In this document: positions 8,780-16,585 of the stretch, piece after piece
Layout: every line of letters starts with the position of its first letter
Numbering within the stretch: the stretch's first letter is position 1
Source: Brasilonema angustatum HA4187-MV1
GTDB taxonomy: Bacteria > Cyanobacteriota > Cyanobacteriia > Cyanobacteriales > Nostocaceae
DNA: 64,000 bases
NCBI GenBank assembly: GCA_019359695.1
Contig: JAHHGV010000031.1
Location: 1-64,000, forward strand
Direction: 5' to 3'
Made by a program: the position numbers and the translations under genes
Notes under the pieces: generated by a model
What the model was told of the DNA's origin: nothing
The model's input: the letters and a program-made list of their open reading frames with translations, nothing else
Database searches by the model: none

Positions 8780-9997
8780 ATGAAACCAAATCTTCCCAAC
8801 CTACCCATATCCACACCTTCTTTAAACCACCACGTTTCGACGGAACAATTGCAAGTTTGTAATAGTGATGCTTTGGTGCAACTGCTGTGCAACGAAATGC
8901 AATCTCAGGTGAAAACAACACCTACGTCGGTGCAAGCTATAGCAAAGCGCATAGCAAAAGAAGTGGAACGCATCTGCAGCAAAAGTTCGCGCATCCAAAC
9001 ATCAGGACAAATTAAGTCTTGGCTGTTAAACTTGGCAAGGCATCGTTCGCAAAAATGCCTGCGTTACTACCAATTGGGTTCAAAAAAAGGTCGTGTAGAA
9101 TTACATAGCCAATTGGGGGCGATGGTTTACCGGCACATTATCATATCAAGTTCTGATTTAGGGTTTGAAGCTCGTTACAACTTGATTGAAGATTTCCTAC
9201 AAGCATTTTATCTGGAAGCTATCAAAGCTTTCCGGCGTGAAAACGAACTTCCGGAAGATTATACCCCACGTACTCAACTAGAACTCGCAGAATATATGGC
9301 GTTTACAGAACAATATGCCAAACGTCGCATCAATCTGCCTGGCGGTAATCAACAGTTGGTTATATTACGTGCTCAAAGTTTTGCTCGTCGTTTACCTCAA
9401 GAAACTACTGTAGATATTGAACAAGCTGTTGAGTCGGCTAAGAGCGAAGAAGCAGAATCTTATCAGCGCACGAGCGCGGTTCAACAAGTTCGCTCTCAGA
9501 TGACAGCACAATCTCAGTTTGATCCTGCTGAAGATTCCGAGCGCGATCGCGTCATCTCAGAATTAGTAAAATATTTAGAAGCTCACGGTCAAACTGACTG
9601 CATAGATTATCTATCTTTAAAACTGCAGGATCTCTCAGCACCAGAAATTGACCAAATTCTCGGTTTAACCACCCGCCAGCGCGATTATCTACAACAGCGT
9701 TTTAAGTATCATGTAGAAAAGTTTGCTAAGCAACACCAGTGGCAGTTGGTACATCAATGGTTAGGCGCAGGGCTAGAACAGAAATTGGGTTTATCCTCCC
9801 AACAGTGGGAAGTATTTGTCAGTCAACTTTCGGAACAGCAACAGCAAATTTTGCAGCTCAAAACTGCAAAACACAGTGATCAAGCGATCGCCAGAACAAT
9901 CAAATGTACTCCCAAACAGCTACAAAAGCGCTGGACTCAAATGTTAGAAATTGCATGGACTATCCGCAACGGTAGTACAGGAATGCAGGCAGGCTAA
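8780..9997 (+). CDS. HetZ-family heterocyst differentiation protein
   Basis: 405 residues. The sequence follows the HetZ family over its whole length as I recall it: AKRIAKEVERICSKSSRIQ, LARHRSQKCLRYYQLGSKKGRVELHS, YNLIEDFLQAFYLEAIKAFRRENEL, LELAEYMAFTEQYAKRRI, and the C-terminal LGLTTRQRDYLQQRFKYHVEKFA with a helix-turn-helix-like end (DQAIARTIKCTPKQLQKRW). HetZ is an early DNA-binding regulator of heterocyst formation downstream of HetR. In Nostoc/Anabaena hetZ is followed by patU genes. None follows here, so this may be HetZ itself in a different setting or one of the HetZ-related paralogues. Hence no gene symbol. Confidence 0.8.
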   Translation: MKPNLPNLPISTPSLNHHVSTEQLQVCNSDALVQLLCNEMQSQVKTTPTSVQAIAKRIAKEVERICSKSSRIQTSGQIKSWLLNLARHRSQKCLRYYQLGSKKGRVELHSQLGAMVYRHIIISSSDLGFEARYNLIEDFLQAFYLEAIKAFRRENELPEDYTPRTQLELAEYMAFTEQYAKRRINLPGGNQQLVILRAQSFARRLPQETTVDIEQAVESAKSEEAESYQRTSAVQQVRSQMTAQSQFDPAEDSERDRVISELVKYLEAHGQTDCIDYLSLKLQDLSAPEIDQILGLTTRQRDYLQQRFKYHVEKFAKQHQWQLVHQWLGAGLEQKLGLSSQQWEVFVSQLSEQQQQILQLKTAKHSDQAIARTIKCTPKQLQKRWTQMLEIAWTIRNGSTGMQAG

Positions 9998-10129
9998 AGT
10001 TGTAGTGAATTGTATCAACCAAGAAGCTAGTCTTATTCAATTTTCTAGAGTTTATCCTATTTGTTTAATGTTAAACATAGATAATCTATTCGTTGTTCTA
10101 ACTCAAAAATCTGCTGTTCACCTTTCCTT

Positions 10130-10158
10130 CTCTATTTCCGATCTATTGGGAAATAGAG
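10130..10158. other. Perfect 10-bp hairpin downstream of the hetZ-family gene
   Basis: CTCTATTTCC (10130-10139) and GGAAATAGAG (10149-10158) with a 9-nt loop. There is no U tract, so it is a doubtful terminator. Confidence 0.35.
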
Positions 10159-10289
10159 GAGGGTAATGGGGGACAAAGGAAGAGTTGCAGAGTTCAATAA
10201 TTCTCAAATGTTGCCGCCAAAAGTAAATTATTCTTAAAATCAAAGCTATAATTTATAGTCAGCTTTTTCTTTTCAATATTTGGAGAGCA

Positions 10290-10772
10290 ATGACTCAAGG
10301 TGGCAGAGCAAATCAGTCTGGCAACGTCTTGGAAAAAACTGTAGAAGGAACTTTGTTAGGGCATGGGTATGAGTTAGTCGGTTCTAATCTCGTAAAGAAG
10401 AAGCGTTTGGGATATCTTATAAGCTGCACAAGTCTTCCAAAACGATACGCAAGACAGGTTTACATTGGATCAGGAATTTATGGTACTGATATTTCTGTAG
10501 ACTTTTACATCATTGGTTCAGCAACAACTCCTTCTGGTTTAATCATTGAATGTAAATGGCAGCAAATTAATGGCTCAGTTGATGAAAAACTTCCTTACGT
10601 TAATTTGAACATCCAGAATTGCTACCCTGCACCAGCTATTGTTTTGATTGACGGTGGAGGAATGAAACCAGGCTCAATTAACTGGTTAAAAAACCAAGTA
10701 GCTCATAATCAAAATTTATTAGCAGTTCATAATTTAAGTAGTTTTGTTGCTTGGACTAACAATAACCTTTAA
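10290..10772 (+). CDS. PD-(D/E)XK nuclease, probable restriction endonuclease
   Basis: 160 residues with a PD-(D/E)XK-type active site: a GTDISVDFYII strand with D71, then LIIECKWQQ with E87 and K89, followed by GSVDEKLPY (95-103), a motif seen in small nucleases of this superfamily. It faces a Dam-type methyltransferase gene tail to tail with 7 bp between stop codons. That pairing suggests a compact type II restriction-modification system, with this protein as the cutting partner. Recognition of GATC is inferred only from the methyltransferase type. The gene starts ATGACTCAAGG after a GGAGAG ribosome site. Confidence 0.7.
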   Translation: MTQGGRANQSGNVLEKTVEGTLLGHGYELVGSNLVKKKRLGYLISCTSLPKRYARQVYIGSGIYGTDISVDFYIIGSATTPSGLIIECKWQQINGSVDEKLPYVNLNIQNCYPAPAIVLIDGGGMKPGSINWLKNQVAHNQNLLAVHNLSSFVAWTNNNL

Positions 10773-10779
10773 TACATCT

Positions 10780-11613
10780 TTAATACGAAGTAATTAACAA
10801 TTCGTTAATGACGCCACGTTTTTTTGCATTAGAATTAATTGATCTCCCAGCTAACACAGTATGTATATGAAAATCTTTGTAAAGCTCGCGAATAAATGAA
10901 GTGTCTGAATTAGATAGCATCACTTTGACGCCACGTTTTGCGAGTTCTCCAAAGACTTCTCTTAGTTTATTTTGCTCTTTTTCATGAAAACTATAACGAC
11001 TATATGATGTAAAATTACTGGTGGTACTGACTGGATAATACGGTGGATCAAAGTAGATAAAATCATCTTCATTGCTAGCATCATCTAGCACTTCTTCAAA
11101 ACCTCTGACTTTTATCTCTGCTGATTGCAAAGCAAGTGATGCTGAACGTAAGCTAGATGAATCACAAATATTAGGTTTTTTGTATCTGCCCATTGGTACA
11201 TTAAATTTGCCTTTGGAGTTTTCTCTGTAAAGACCGTTAAAACAAGTTTTGTTCAAATATATTAAACGAGCTGCTTTTTTTACTTCACTATCCTCAACAG
11301 TAGTTCGCATTTGATAGTAATAATCTTTATTATGTTGCTTTTCATGATATTGGAGAATATTAATTAATTCATCTAGATGATTTTTGACGCAATCATAAGT
11401 ATTAATGAGTTCTGAATTAATATCAGTTAAAATCGCTTGCTTAGGCCTAGTATACAAATAGAAAAAAACTGCTCCACCTCCTAGAAATGGCTCATAGTAA
11501 TTTTGGAATTCATTAGGAAAATAGGTATCATATCTTGGAATTAGTCTGCTTTTTCCACCTGCCCATTTTAAAAATGGACGCGGAAAATCTTTTTTATCAA
11601 CTTGACTCAACAT
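10780..11613 (-). CDS. Dam-type DNA adenine-N6 methyltransferase
   Basis: 277 residues, D12 class (alpha order) adenine methyltransferase. FLKWAGGKSRLIP is at 14-26, the AdoMet motif EPFLGGGAV at 41-49, the catalytic motif IV DPPY at 189-192, and Dam-like KTCFNGLYRENSKGKFNVP in between. Family members methylate the adenine of GATC or related sites. It could protect against the adjacent convergent PD-(D/E)XK nuclease. An orphan Dam-like enzyme is also common in cyanobacteria, where HIP1 (GCGATCGC) contains GATC, so the pairing needs testing. Confidence 0.85.
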   Translation of the reverse strand: MLSQVDKKDFPRPFLKWAGGKSRLIPRYDTYFPNEFQNYYEPFLGGGAVFFYLYTRPKQAILTDINSELINTYDCVKNHLDELINILQYHEKQHNKDYYYQMRTTVEDSEVKKAARLIYLNKTCFNGLYRENSKGKFNVPMGRYKKPNICDSSSLRSASLALQSAEIKVRGFEEVLDDASNEDDFIYFDPPYYPVSTTSNFTSYSRYSFHEKEQNKLREVFGELAKRGVKVMLSNSDTSFIRELYKDFHIHTVLAGRSINSNAKKRGVINELLITSY

Positions 11614-11988
11614 TTAAAAATTAATTAATATAGTTATTTAATTAGTGTCAATAATTATATTATATACCAATTATATTTACGATTGTAACATTAATTTAAA
11701 CCAACCACAAAAACGCGAAGTTCGCTAAGACAAGAAAGGAAAAGAGAATATCATGCATGAATTATTTAGAAATGCGATATCTTTAGATTAATTTAAGTAG
11801 CTCAAGATTTCAAAATAATGTACAAGAGAGTATTTGCGATTACTTCGTTAACATAGTTCCGCTTGCAGCGGACATTTTATGTTTCCTTAAGTTGAGCAAC
11901 TTAGTAATTCTCTCATGTCAGATTACAATGAGAAGAAATAAACTTATCAAAAAAACGTGTCGTCTATAACAAGGTAGTCTAAATCTAG
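11614..11988. other. Intergenic region between the dam-type gene and ycf33
   Basis: AT-rich, holding the divergent promoters of the methyltransferase (minus) and the ycf33-rbfA genes (plus). A small hairpin, TCCGCTTGCAGCGGA, lies near 11857-11871. No gene seen. Confidence 0.5.
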
Positions 11989-12195
11989 ATGTTTGACGGA
12001 TTCTGGAAAAATATTTCTCGCTACGCTAGCTATTTCATTACAACACTTTTGGGTGTGCTCTTGAATGCTTATGCGCCTTTGATACCTCTTTTTAAACGCC
12101 CAGTCACCTTAATACCTATTTTGGGCTTGTTTTTAGGCGCTCTGGTTTTTCTTACTCTCACGCTGCGTGCGATGCTTGGTTTGAGTACAATTTAG
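11989..12195 (+). CDS. ycf33: Ycf33 / DUF751 family small membrane protein
   Basis: 68 residues with two membrane segments (about 14-32 and 42-62) and the family pattern FWKNISRYASYFITTLLGVLLNAYAPL. It is conserved in cyanobacteria and plastids (Ycf33) with no proven function; a thylakoid location is likely. It lies 86 bp upstream of rbfA on the same strand. Confidence 0.85.
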   Translation: MFDGFWKNISRYASYFITTLLGVLLNAYAPLIPLFKRPVTLIPILGLFLGALVFLTLTLRAMLGLSTI

Positions 12196-12281
12196 ACTAT
12201 GACTTTGGTGGGAGGTTCACTCCCCTAACAAAGTCGTATTTATGTAATGTGTAGTAGATCCTCTGTGAGGAGACGAATTTT

Positions 12282-12683
12282 ATGGCTACAGATCGCCGCG
12301 TTTCCCGCGTTGCTGAGTTGATTAAACGGGAAGTTAGCCAAATGTTACTCAACGGTATCAAGGATGATCGTGTGGGGACAGGAATGGTGAGTGTGACTGA
12401 CGTTGATGTATCTGGAGATTTGCAACATGCAAAAATCTACGTCAGTATTTATGGCACAGAGGAAGCCAAAGCAGAAACAATGGCTGGATTAAAGTCAGCG
12501 ACAGGTTACGTCCGCAGTGAACTGGGTGCACGAGTGCGTCTGCGTCGCACACCAGAGGTGGTGTTTCTTGAAGATCGATCTATAGAACGTGGTACAAAGG
12601 TGTTGTCGCTTTTAAACAAGCTTCAGCTAGAACGTCAACTAGAAAATCCGGCAGAAGAAAATAAAGATAACTTCGTTGAATAA
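12282..12683 (+). CDS. rbfA: 30S ribosome-binding factor RbfA
   Basis: 133 residues. RbfA binds the 30S subunit and helps 16S rRNA 5'-end maturation. The KH-like fold signatures are clear: [14 protein letters not shown] at the start, [47 protein letters not shown]. The ATG has a TGAGGAG ribosome site upstream. The order ycf33-rbfA-GH3 hydrolase is common in cyanobacteria as I recall. Confidence 0.95.
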   Translation: MATDRRVSRVAELIKREVSQMLLNGIKDDRVGTGMVSVTDVDVSGDLQHAKIYVSIYGTEEAKAETMAGLKSATGYVRSELGARVRLRRTPEVVFLEDRSIERGTKVLSLLNKLQLERQLENPAEENKDNFVE

Positions 12684-12749
12684 TAAAGATTTATGTCCGG
12701 AGGATTAAGTAACGTAAACAACAATTAATTAAAGTACGTCAGCTAAACA

Positions 12750-12781
12750 TTAAACAGACACGACTAGTCGTGTCTGTTTAA
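12750..12781. terminator. Perfect 32-nt palindrome downstream of rbfA, possible terminator
   Basis: Two fully complementary arms (TTAAACAGACACGACT and AGTCGTGTCTGTTTAA) meet without a loop. A transcript would form a 12-14 bp hairpin. The following bases (AATTTGC) are only weakly T-rich, so termination is likely but not certain. Confidence 0.55.
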
Positions 12782-12846
12782 ATTTGCTTAATGCAAAGCT
12801 CACTGAGAGGGCAGTTACAACAATTTACAGGTTACAGACTACGTTT

Positions 12847-12995
12847 GAGTGAGGGAGTAAGGCAAGGAATGAGGGAATGTTAGAGCAGCGAGCCGTAGGC
12901 TGGGAATGAGGGAGTGAGGGAGTGAGGGAATGAGGGAATGAGGGAGTTATTTTTCTCCCTGTTCACTGTTCACTGTTCACTGTTCACTGTTCACT
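12847..12995. repeat. Short tandem repeats (GAGGGART octamers, then GTTCACT heptamers)
   Basis: A run of GAGGGAGT/GAGGGAAT units (12847-12946) is followed by five perfect GTTCACT heptamers (12961-12995). These are STRR-type low-complexity repeats known from heterocystous cyanobacteria. Confidence 0.8.
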
Positions 12996-13166
12996 GTTAA
13001 GAGTTTGTGCTTATTTTAAAAGGCAGAGTAGTTTACAAAACTAAAGACCAGCCAGTTAACAGAGGGTTAATTGTGGGGTTTCGGGTATGGTGCAAATTCT
13101 TTTCCCTACATCTAACATAGGGACAATATCTTTCGTCTGATCCAATCGGACTGTTAAACGTCTATT

Positions 13167-13250
13167 TTTGCTTAGCAAACTCTAAAATGAGATTTTGACT
13201 TGACATGCCATGTCTAAAGAAAAAAGCCATTGATATTTGCTTAGCAAACT
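13167..13250. promoter_or_regulatory. Two identical palindromic sites upstream of the GH3 gene, candidate operators
   Basis: TTTGCTTAGCAAACT occurs at 13167-13181 and 13236-13250, 69 bp apart. Each contains TTTGCT-T-AGCAAA, a 13-bp palindrome. The second lies 74 bp before the start codon at 13324. Repeated palindromes here suggest a dimeric regulator, but none is identified. Confidence 0.4.
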
Positions 13251-13323
13251 ATAAGATAGCTGTGCGTACTCCTGCTTTTTGTGTTGGGTTTTCTCTTTTT
13301 GAATTTTGTAATTGTAACTGCCT

Positions 13324-14919
13324 ATGCTGCCCGATATAGACAAACTCTCCCTGGCTGAACAGGTGGCTCAGATGATCGTTGTTCGTGCCTCGGGCTTTTT
13401 ATTCGATCACCAAATTCAGTATCCTGTCTGGGAACCACCAGCAGCAAAACTCCAACACTGGGTGCAAGACTTAGGGGTTGGTGGAGTGATTTTACTGGGG
13501 GGAAGTGCTGGGGAATTAGCTATCAGGACACAACAATTACAAAAATGGGCGAAAACTCCTTTACTGATTGCTGCTGATATTGAAGAAGGTGTCGGACAGC
13601 GCTTTAGTGGATCAACTTGGTTTCCGCCACCAATGGCATTAGCCTCTATCTTCCGCAAGGATCAAAAGTTGGGTTTGGATTATGCCCAAAAAATGGGAGC
13701 CGTCACTGCACAAGAAGCTTTAGCCATTGGGATTAACTGGGTATTAGCTCCTGTGGTGGATGTGAACAATAATCCTGATAATCCTGTGATTAATGTTCGC
13801 GCTTTTGGCGAAACGCCTGATGAGGTTAGTCAGTTGGCTTGCGCCTTTATTCGTGGTGCAAAAAGTTATTCTGTCCTGACAACGGCGAAGCATTTCCCAG
13901 GGCATGGCGATACGGCTGTTGATTCTCATCTGGATTTACCAGTGATCCCGCACTCTTTAGAGCGACTGGCACAAGTGGAATTACCACCTTTTGCAGCGGC
14001 GATCGCCTCGGGTGTAGATACAGTCATGAGCGCTCACCTATTAATACCCAGTTTAGATCCAGAACTACCAGCGACCTTGTCACACAAAATATTAACAGGG
14101 CAGTTGCGGCAAAAATTAGGCTTTGAAGGCTTGATCACCACAGATGCTTTGGTTATGGGTGCTATTACCAACCGCTATGGAGCTTCGGTTGCTCCTGTGA
14201 TGGCTGTGGAGGCTGGTGCTGATATTTTACTCATGCCTGTTGATCCCGAAGAGGCTATTAGTGCTGTATGTAGCGCTGTTGAAAGTGGTCGGATTTCGCG
14301 ATCGCGCATTCGCGACTCTGTTGAGCGTATTTGGCAAGCGAAGAGCAAAATCTCTTCTGAACCAGTCACTACTACAGGTTTTATCGAGCGCACGGCTCAA
14401 AAGGATTCTCTTGAGATTGTTGGTGAGATTTTGCAGCAAAGCCAAATCATTCATGGCTCCGCGTTAGCATTAGAGCAAGTTATAAATGTCATAAAACTTA
14501 ATAATAAGCAAAAAGTGAATTTATACAATATAATCGTTGTTGATGAGAGCTTAAATTGTAGCTTTTTAGACAAATTTTCGCCAGTAATTACACGTACGAA
14601 GAAGATGGGATATAAAATTCAAATTGTTGATTATCAGACTCAAAATACCAGCAACTTGGAGGAAAATCATCCGACTTTACTACAGGTCTTTATTAGAGGA
14701 AATCCATTTCGTGGGAGTGCAGGACTTACTAAGGCAGCAGAAGGCTTACTTAAGAAATTGTTAACAACCAAGGACTTACAAGCTTTTGTCTTATACGGTA
14801 GTCCATATGTATGGCAACAATTTATACCTTTACTTCCGAAGGATGTTCCTGGTGTATTTTCTTATGGGCAAATGTCAGCAGCACAAGAGTGCGCTCTACG
14901 CACCCTCTTTGGTATGTAG
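13324..14919 (+). CDS. Glycoside hydrolase family 3 beta-N-acetylhexosaminidase
   Basis: 531 residues. The N-terminal two thirds form a GH3 barrel: LAEQVAQMIVVRASG, LIAADIEEGVGQRF, the KHFPGHGDTAVDSH signature (K189 onward) that marks NagZ-type N-acetylglucosaminidases, and LITTDALVMG with the likely nucleophile D274. NagZ-like enzymes remove GlcNAc from recycled peptidoglycan fragments. The protein is longer than NagZ (about 340-400). The extra C-terminal part (from about residue 360) resembles the second, less conserved GH3 domain. No signal peptide, so cytoplasmic peptidoglycan recycling is likely. Confidence 0.87.
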   Translation: MLPDIDKLSLAEQVAQMIVVRASGFLFDHQIQYPVWEPPAAKLQHWVQDLGVGGVILLGGSAGELAIRTQQLQKWAKTPLLIAADIEEGVGQRFSGSTWFPPPMALASIFRKDQKLGLDYAQKMGAVTAQEALAIGINWVLAPVVDVNNNPDNPVINVRAFGETPDEVSQLACAFIRGAKSYSVLTTAKHFPGHGDTAVDSHLDLPVIPHSLERLAQVELPPFAAAIASGVDTVMSAHLLIPSLDPELPATLSHKILTGQLRQKLGFEGLITTDALVMGAITNRYGASVAPVMAVEAGADILLMPVDPEEAISAVCSAVESGRISRSRIRDSVERIWQAKSKISSEPVTTTGFIERTAQKDSLEIVGEILQQSQIIHGSALALEQVINVIKLNNKQKVNLYNIIVVDESLNCSFLDKFSPVITRTKKMGYKIQIVDYQTQNTSNLEENHPTLLQVFIRGNPFRGSAGLTKAAEGLLKKLLTTKDLQAFVLYGSPYVWQQFIPLLPKDVPGVFSYGQMSAAQECALRTLFGM

Positions 14920-15231
14920 AGAATCTATCTGGAAAAACATTTTCTCTTGCCAGACCGTGCTTTTTAGCAGCCACTAAAACAGCCTTAACAACGTCAGCAA
15001 GATCAATCAACTCTCTTAATGTGTTAGCGTGCAATACAATTTAAGCAAATGTCAGGACTCGTTGATTTTCGTAACATTTCTTCATATAATTTTAGGATGT
15101 ATAGCGTCAAAATGAAAATAGTTCCGTATATAAAACTACAAAACCCCGACGACTAGCTTTCCATATCTATCAACGTTTGTTCCTAAGGGATTTTGGGAAA
15201 TCAATTAAGTGTTAAATTGTGAGCAAAAACC
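14920..15231. other. Intergenic region with a possible antisense gene remnant
   Basis: Between the GH3 gene and the DUF4327 gene. On the minus strand, from a TTG at 15034, about 40 codons read as a plausible protein start (LRELIDLADVVKAVLVAAKK), then run into the antisense of the GH3 3' end. This could be the remnant of a truncated gene, but I cannot identify it. Confidence 0.35.
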
Positions 15232-15468
15232 ATGAGTGTGAATACGGTGCCTTCTATCAGTTACTATTCTCTAGATGTGATACAAGATGAAGCACGCCGA
15301 CTGGTGCAAAAGGGCTTGGTCAGCAGACAGCAGCCGATTTATACCTTGTGCCAATACATCCCGGCTAGAGAGTGGGTATGTATTGAATGTGAGCTAGAAA
15401 AGTGTGATTTCTTGCTGCGCGATCGCATTGCCGATCTGATCGGTCGGGAACAGTGGGAAAACGACTAA
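15232..15468 (+). CDS. DUF4327 family protein
   Basis: 78 residues, matching the small cyanobacterial DUF4327 family as remembered (YSLDVIQDEARRLVQKG, RQQPIYTLCQYIPAREWVC, RDRIADLIG). Cysteines occur in QYIPAREWVCIECELEKCD, a possible metal or redox site. Function unknown, cytoplasmic. Single gene. Confidence 0.85.
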   Translation: MSVNTVPSISYYSLDVIQDEARRLVQKGLVSRQQPIYTLCQYIPAREWVCIECELEKCDFLLRDRIADLIGREQWEND

Positions 15469-15802
15469 TCAGTTTTTCATTTTTGATTGTGGAATGGGAT
15501 ATAGAAATTGATAAAAAGGGATTTAACCCTCAAATTGAAATGTAATCTCTGCTTTTTATGAACCTTTTCCAGTCCAAAATCTTAAATATCCCATCTTCCC
15601 TCGATACAAAAGTGTTTTCTGGAGATTCTTAATCTACATTCGCCTTGCAACCACCCGTCAAAGTAGCCCTAGAAGTGTTGCTGAACATTGGGTATAGAGA
15701 TTTTAGGGTGTTAATGCCACATTTAGATATGTGAATTCCGGAGCAGTTCAATTTCAGCAAGTGCTCCGGAAGTTTTGTATATCTGACAATATACAGGTTA
15801 AG
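15469..15802. other. Intergenic region between convergent genes
   Basis: Between the DUF4327 gene (plus) and the 116-residue hypothetical gene (minus). Its only clear feature is the hairpin at 15736-15771. Confidence 0.5.
15736..15771. terminator. Hairpin between convergent genes, candidate terminator
   Basis: TTCCGGAGCA (15736-15745) pairs perfectly with TGCTCCGGAA (15762-15771) over a 16-nt loop, followed by GTTTTG on the plus strand. It lies where transcripts from both sides should end. Confidence 0.5.
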
Positions 15803-16153
15803 TTACCCGACTTGTTCGAGATACTGGTTGATGTCTTCTATGACGCGCGTCAGTTCGGCTTCTGTTGTCAAGCGAATAGTCGCATCGCGGACAGTTAGCA
15901 ATACTTTGGCTGCAAACGGAGTAGACCAAATATTGGGATTACAAAAAATTTCTAAAAATACCTCTCCTGTGTAACGATATTCCATTGGACGCTGGGGACT
16001 GGGTTTACCACCAGGGGTGGTTTTAGCAGCAACAGCTTTGAGGCTTTGCATCAACTCATCCAGTGCTGCTTTAAATTCTCGTGCGGCTTGAGGTGAAAAA
16101 CTAAAAGAGACGGAACCTTCTACTAAGTTCAGTGTCAGACGATTTTCGGACAT
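15803..16153 (-). CDS. Conserved hypothetical protein
   Basis: 116 residues, not recognised. It starts [31 protein letters not shown], contains a helical middle, a basic Pro/Gly-rich linker ([10 protein letters not shown]), and a beta-rich C-terminal half ([29 protein letters not shown]) ending in an acidic helix. No membrane segments. The good codon pattern and compact fold-like alternation suggest a real gene. It lies just left of the satellite CRISPR array but has no Cas-like motif. Confidence 0.6.
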   Translation of the reverse strand: MSENRLTLNLVEGSVSFSFSPQAAREFKAALDELMQSLKAVAAKTTPGGKPSPQRPMEYRYTGEVFLEIFCNPNIWSTPFAAKVLLTVRDATIRLTTEAELTRVIEDINQYLEQVG

Positions 16154-16244
16154 GAGCTACTGATAAAAACTTCTATAGCAATCGTAAATGATTCGTGAAC
16201 ACTCATTTGGGGAGATCAGGGAGGAGTTCGTGCTTGAACAAACA

Positions 16245-16374
16245 AAGTGAACCTGATACGGATAGCATGCAATTTGATTTTCTGTGCGCCTGCTGTTTTG
16301 GTAAAGTTGAACGTATCGGCGGCGAACAACCTCGCGATGACACGATTTTCTTTGCCGAATGCGCGGATGGGTAG
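16245..16374 (+). pseudogene. 3' fragment of cas2 (duplicated with the CRISPR leader)
   Basis: The frame ending at the TAG 16372-16374 reads PDTDSMQFDFLCACCFGKVE, then RIGGEQPRDDTIFFAECADG. This is the last 40 residues of the intact Cas2 encoded at 52266-52553, with a few changes (SIKFYF to SMQFDF, EPPRDE to EQPRDD). Similarity stops at about 16245, and no start codon or N-terminal half is present. It is a non-functional remnant carried along with the adjacent leader and array. Confidence 0.9.
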
Positions 16375-16585
16375 GTGTAGAAAAAGAGGTTTGAAAAAAA
16401 ATGGCTGGATTGCTTACAGGACAGGAATTTCAGACAAAAATCTTTTACAACCATCCGCGCCCCCTGCCCAGACTGGATTCCAGCCATTTGCTGTCAAGCA
16501 ATTTACTTTTTCTAGTGCTATCATTACATCATCCGCGATTTAGAACCTTGAAAAGTTTATATAGTGCAGCTTTCTAACTGCCGCA
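16375..16585 (+). promoter_or_regulatory. CRISPR leader of array 1 (copy of the array 2 leader)
   Basis: 211 bp between the cas2 remnant stop and the first repeat, exactly the same length as the leader at 52055-52265. The first 48 bases are identical, as is the final TGCCGCA before the repeat; the middle has diverged by substitutions. It contains AATGGCTGG (16400-16408), CCATCCGCGC (16451-16460), CCAGCCATT (16480-16488) and CATCCGCG (16530-16537), all kept in the other leader. It should drive pre-crRNA transcription and guide spacer integration. Confidence 0.85.

Larger units (their letters stand above)
12684..13323. other. Intergenic region rich in palindromes and tandem repeats
   Basis: Holds, in order, a perfect palindrome after rbfA (12750-12781), a block of heptamer/octamer tandem repeats (12847-12995), and two identical 15-bp palindromic sites (13167-13181, 13236-13250) upstream of the GH3 gene. 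No coding frame. Confidence 0.7.

Noticed and set aside
16203-16543. Open frames on both strands over the cas2 remnant and leader
   Set aside because: They are in other frames than the cas2 fragment; the region is explained as a cas2 tail plus CRISPR leader.
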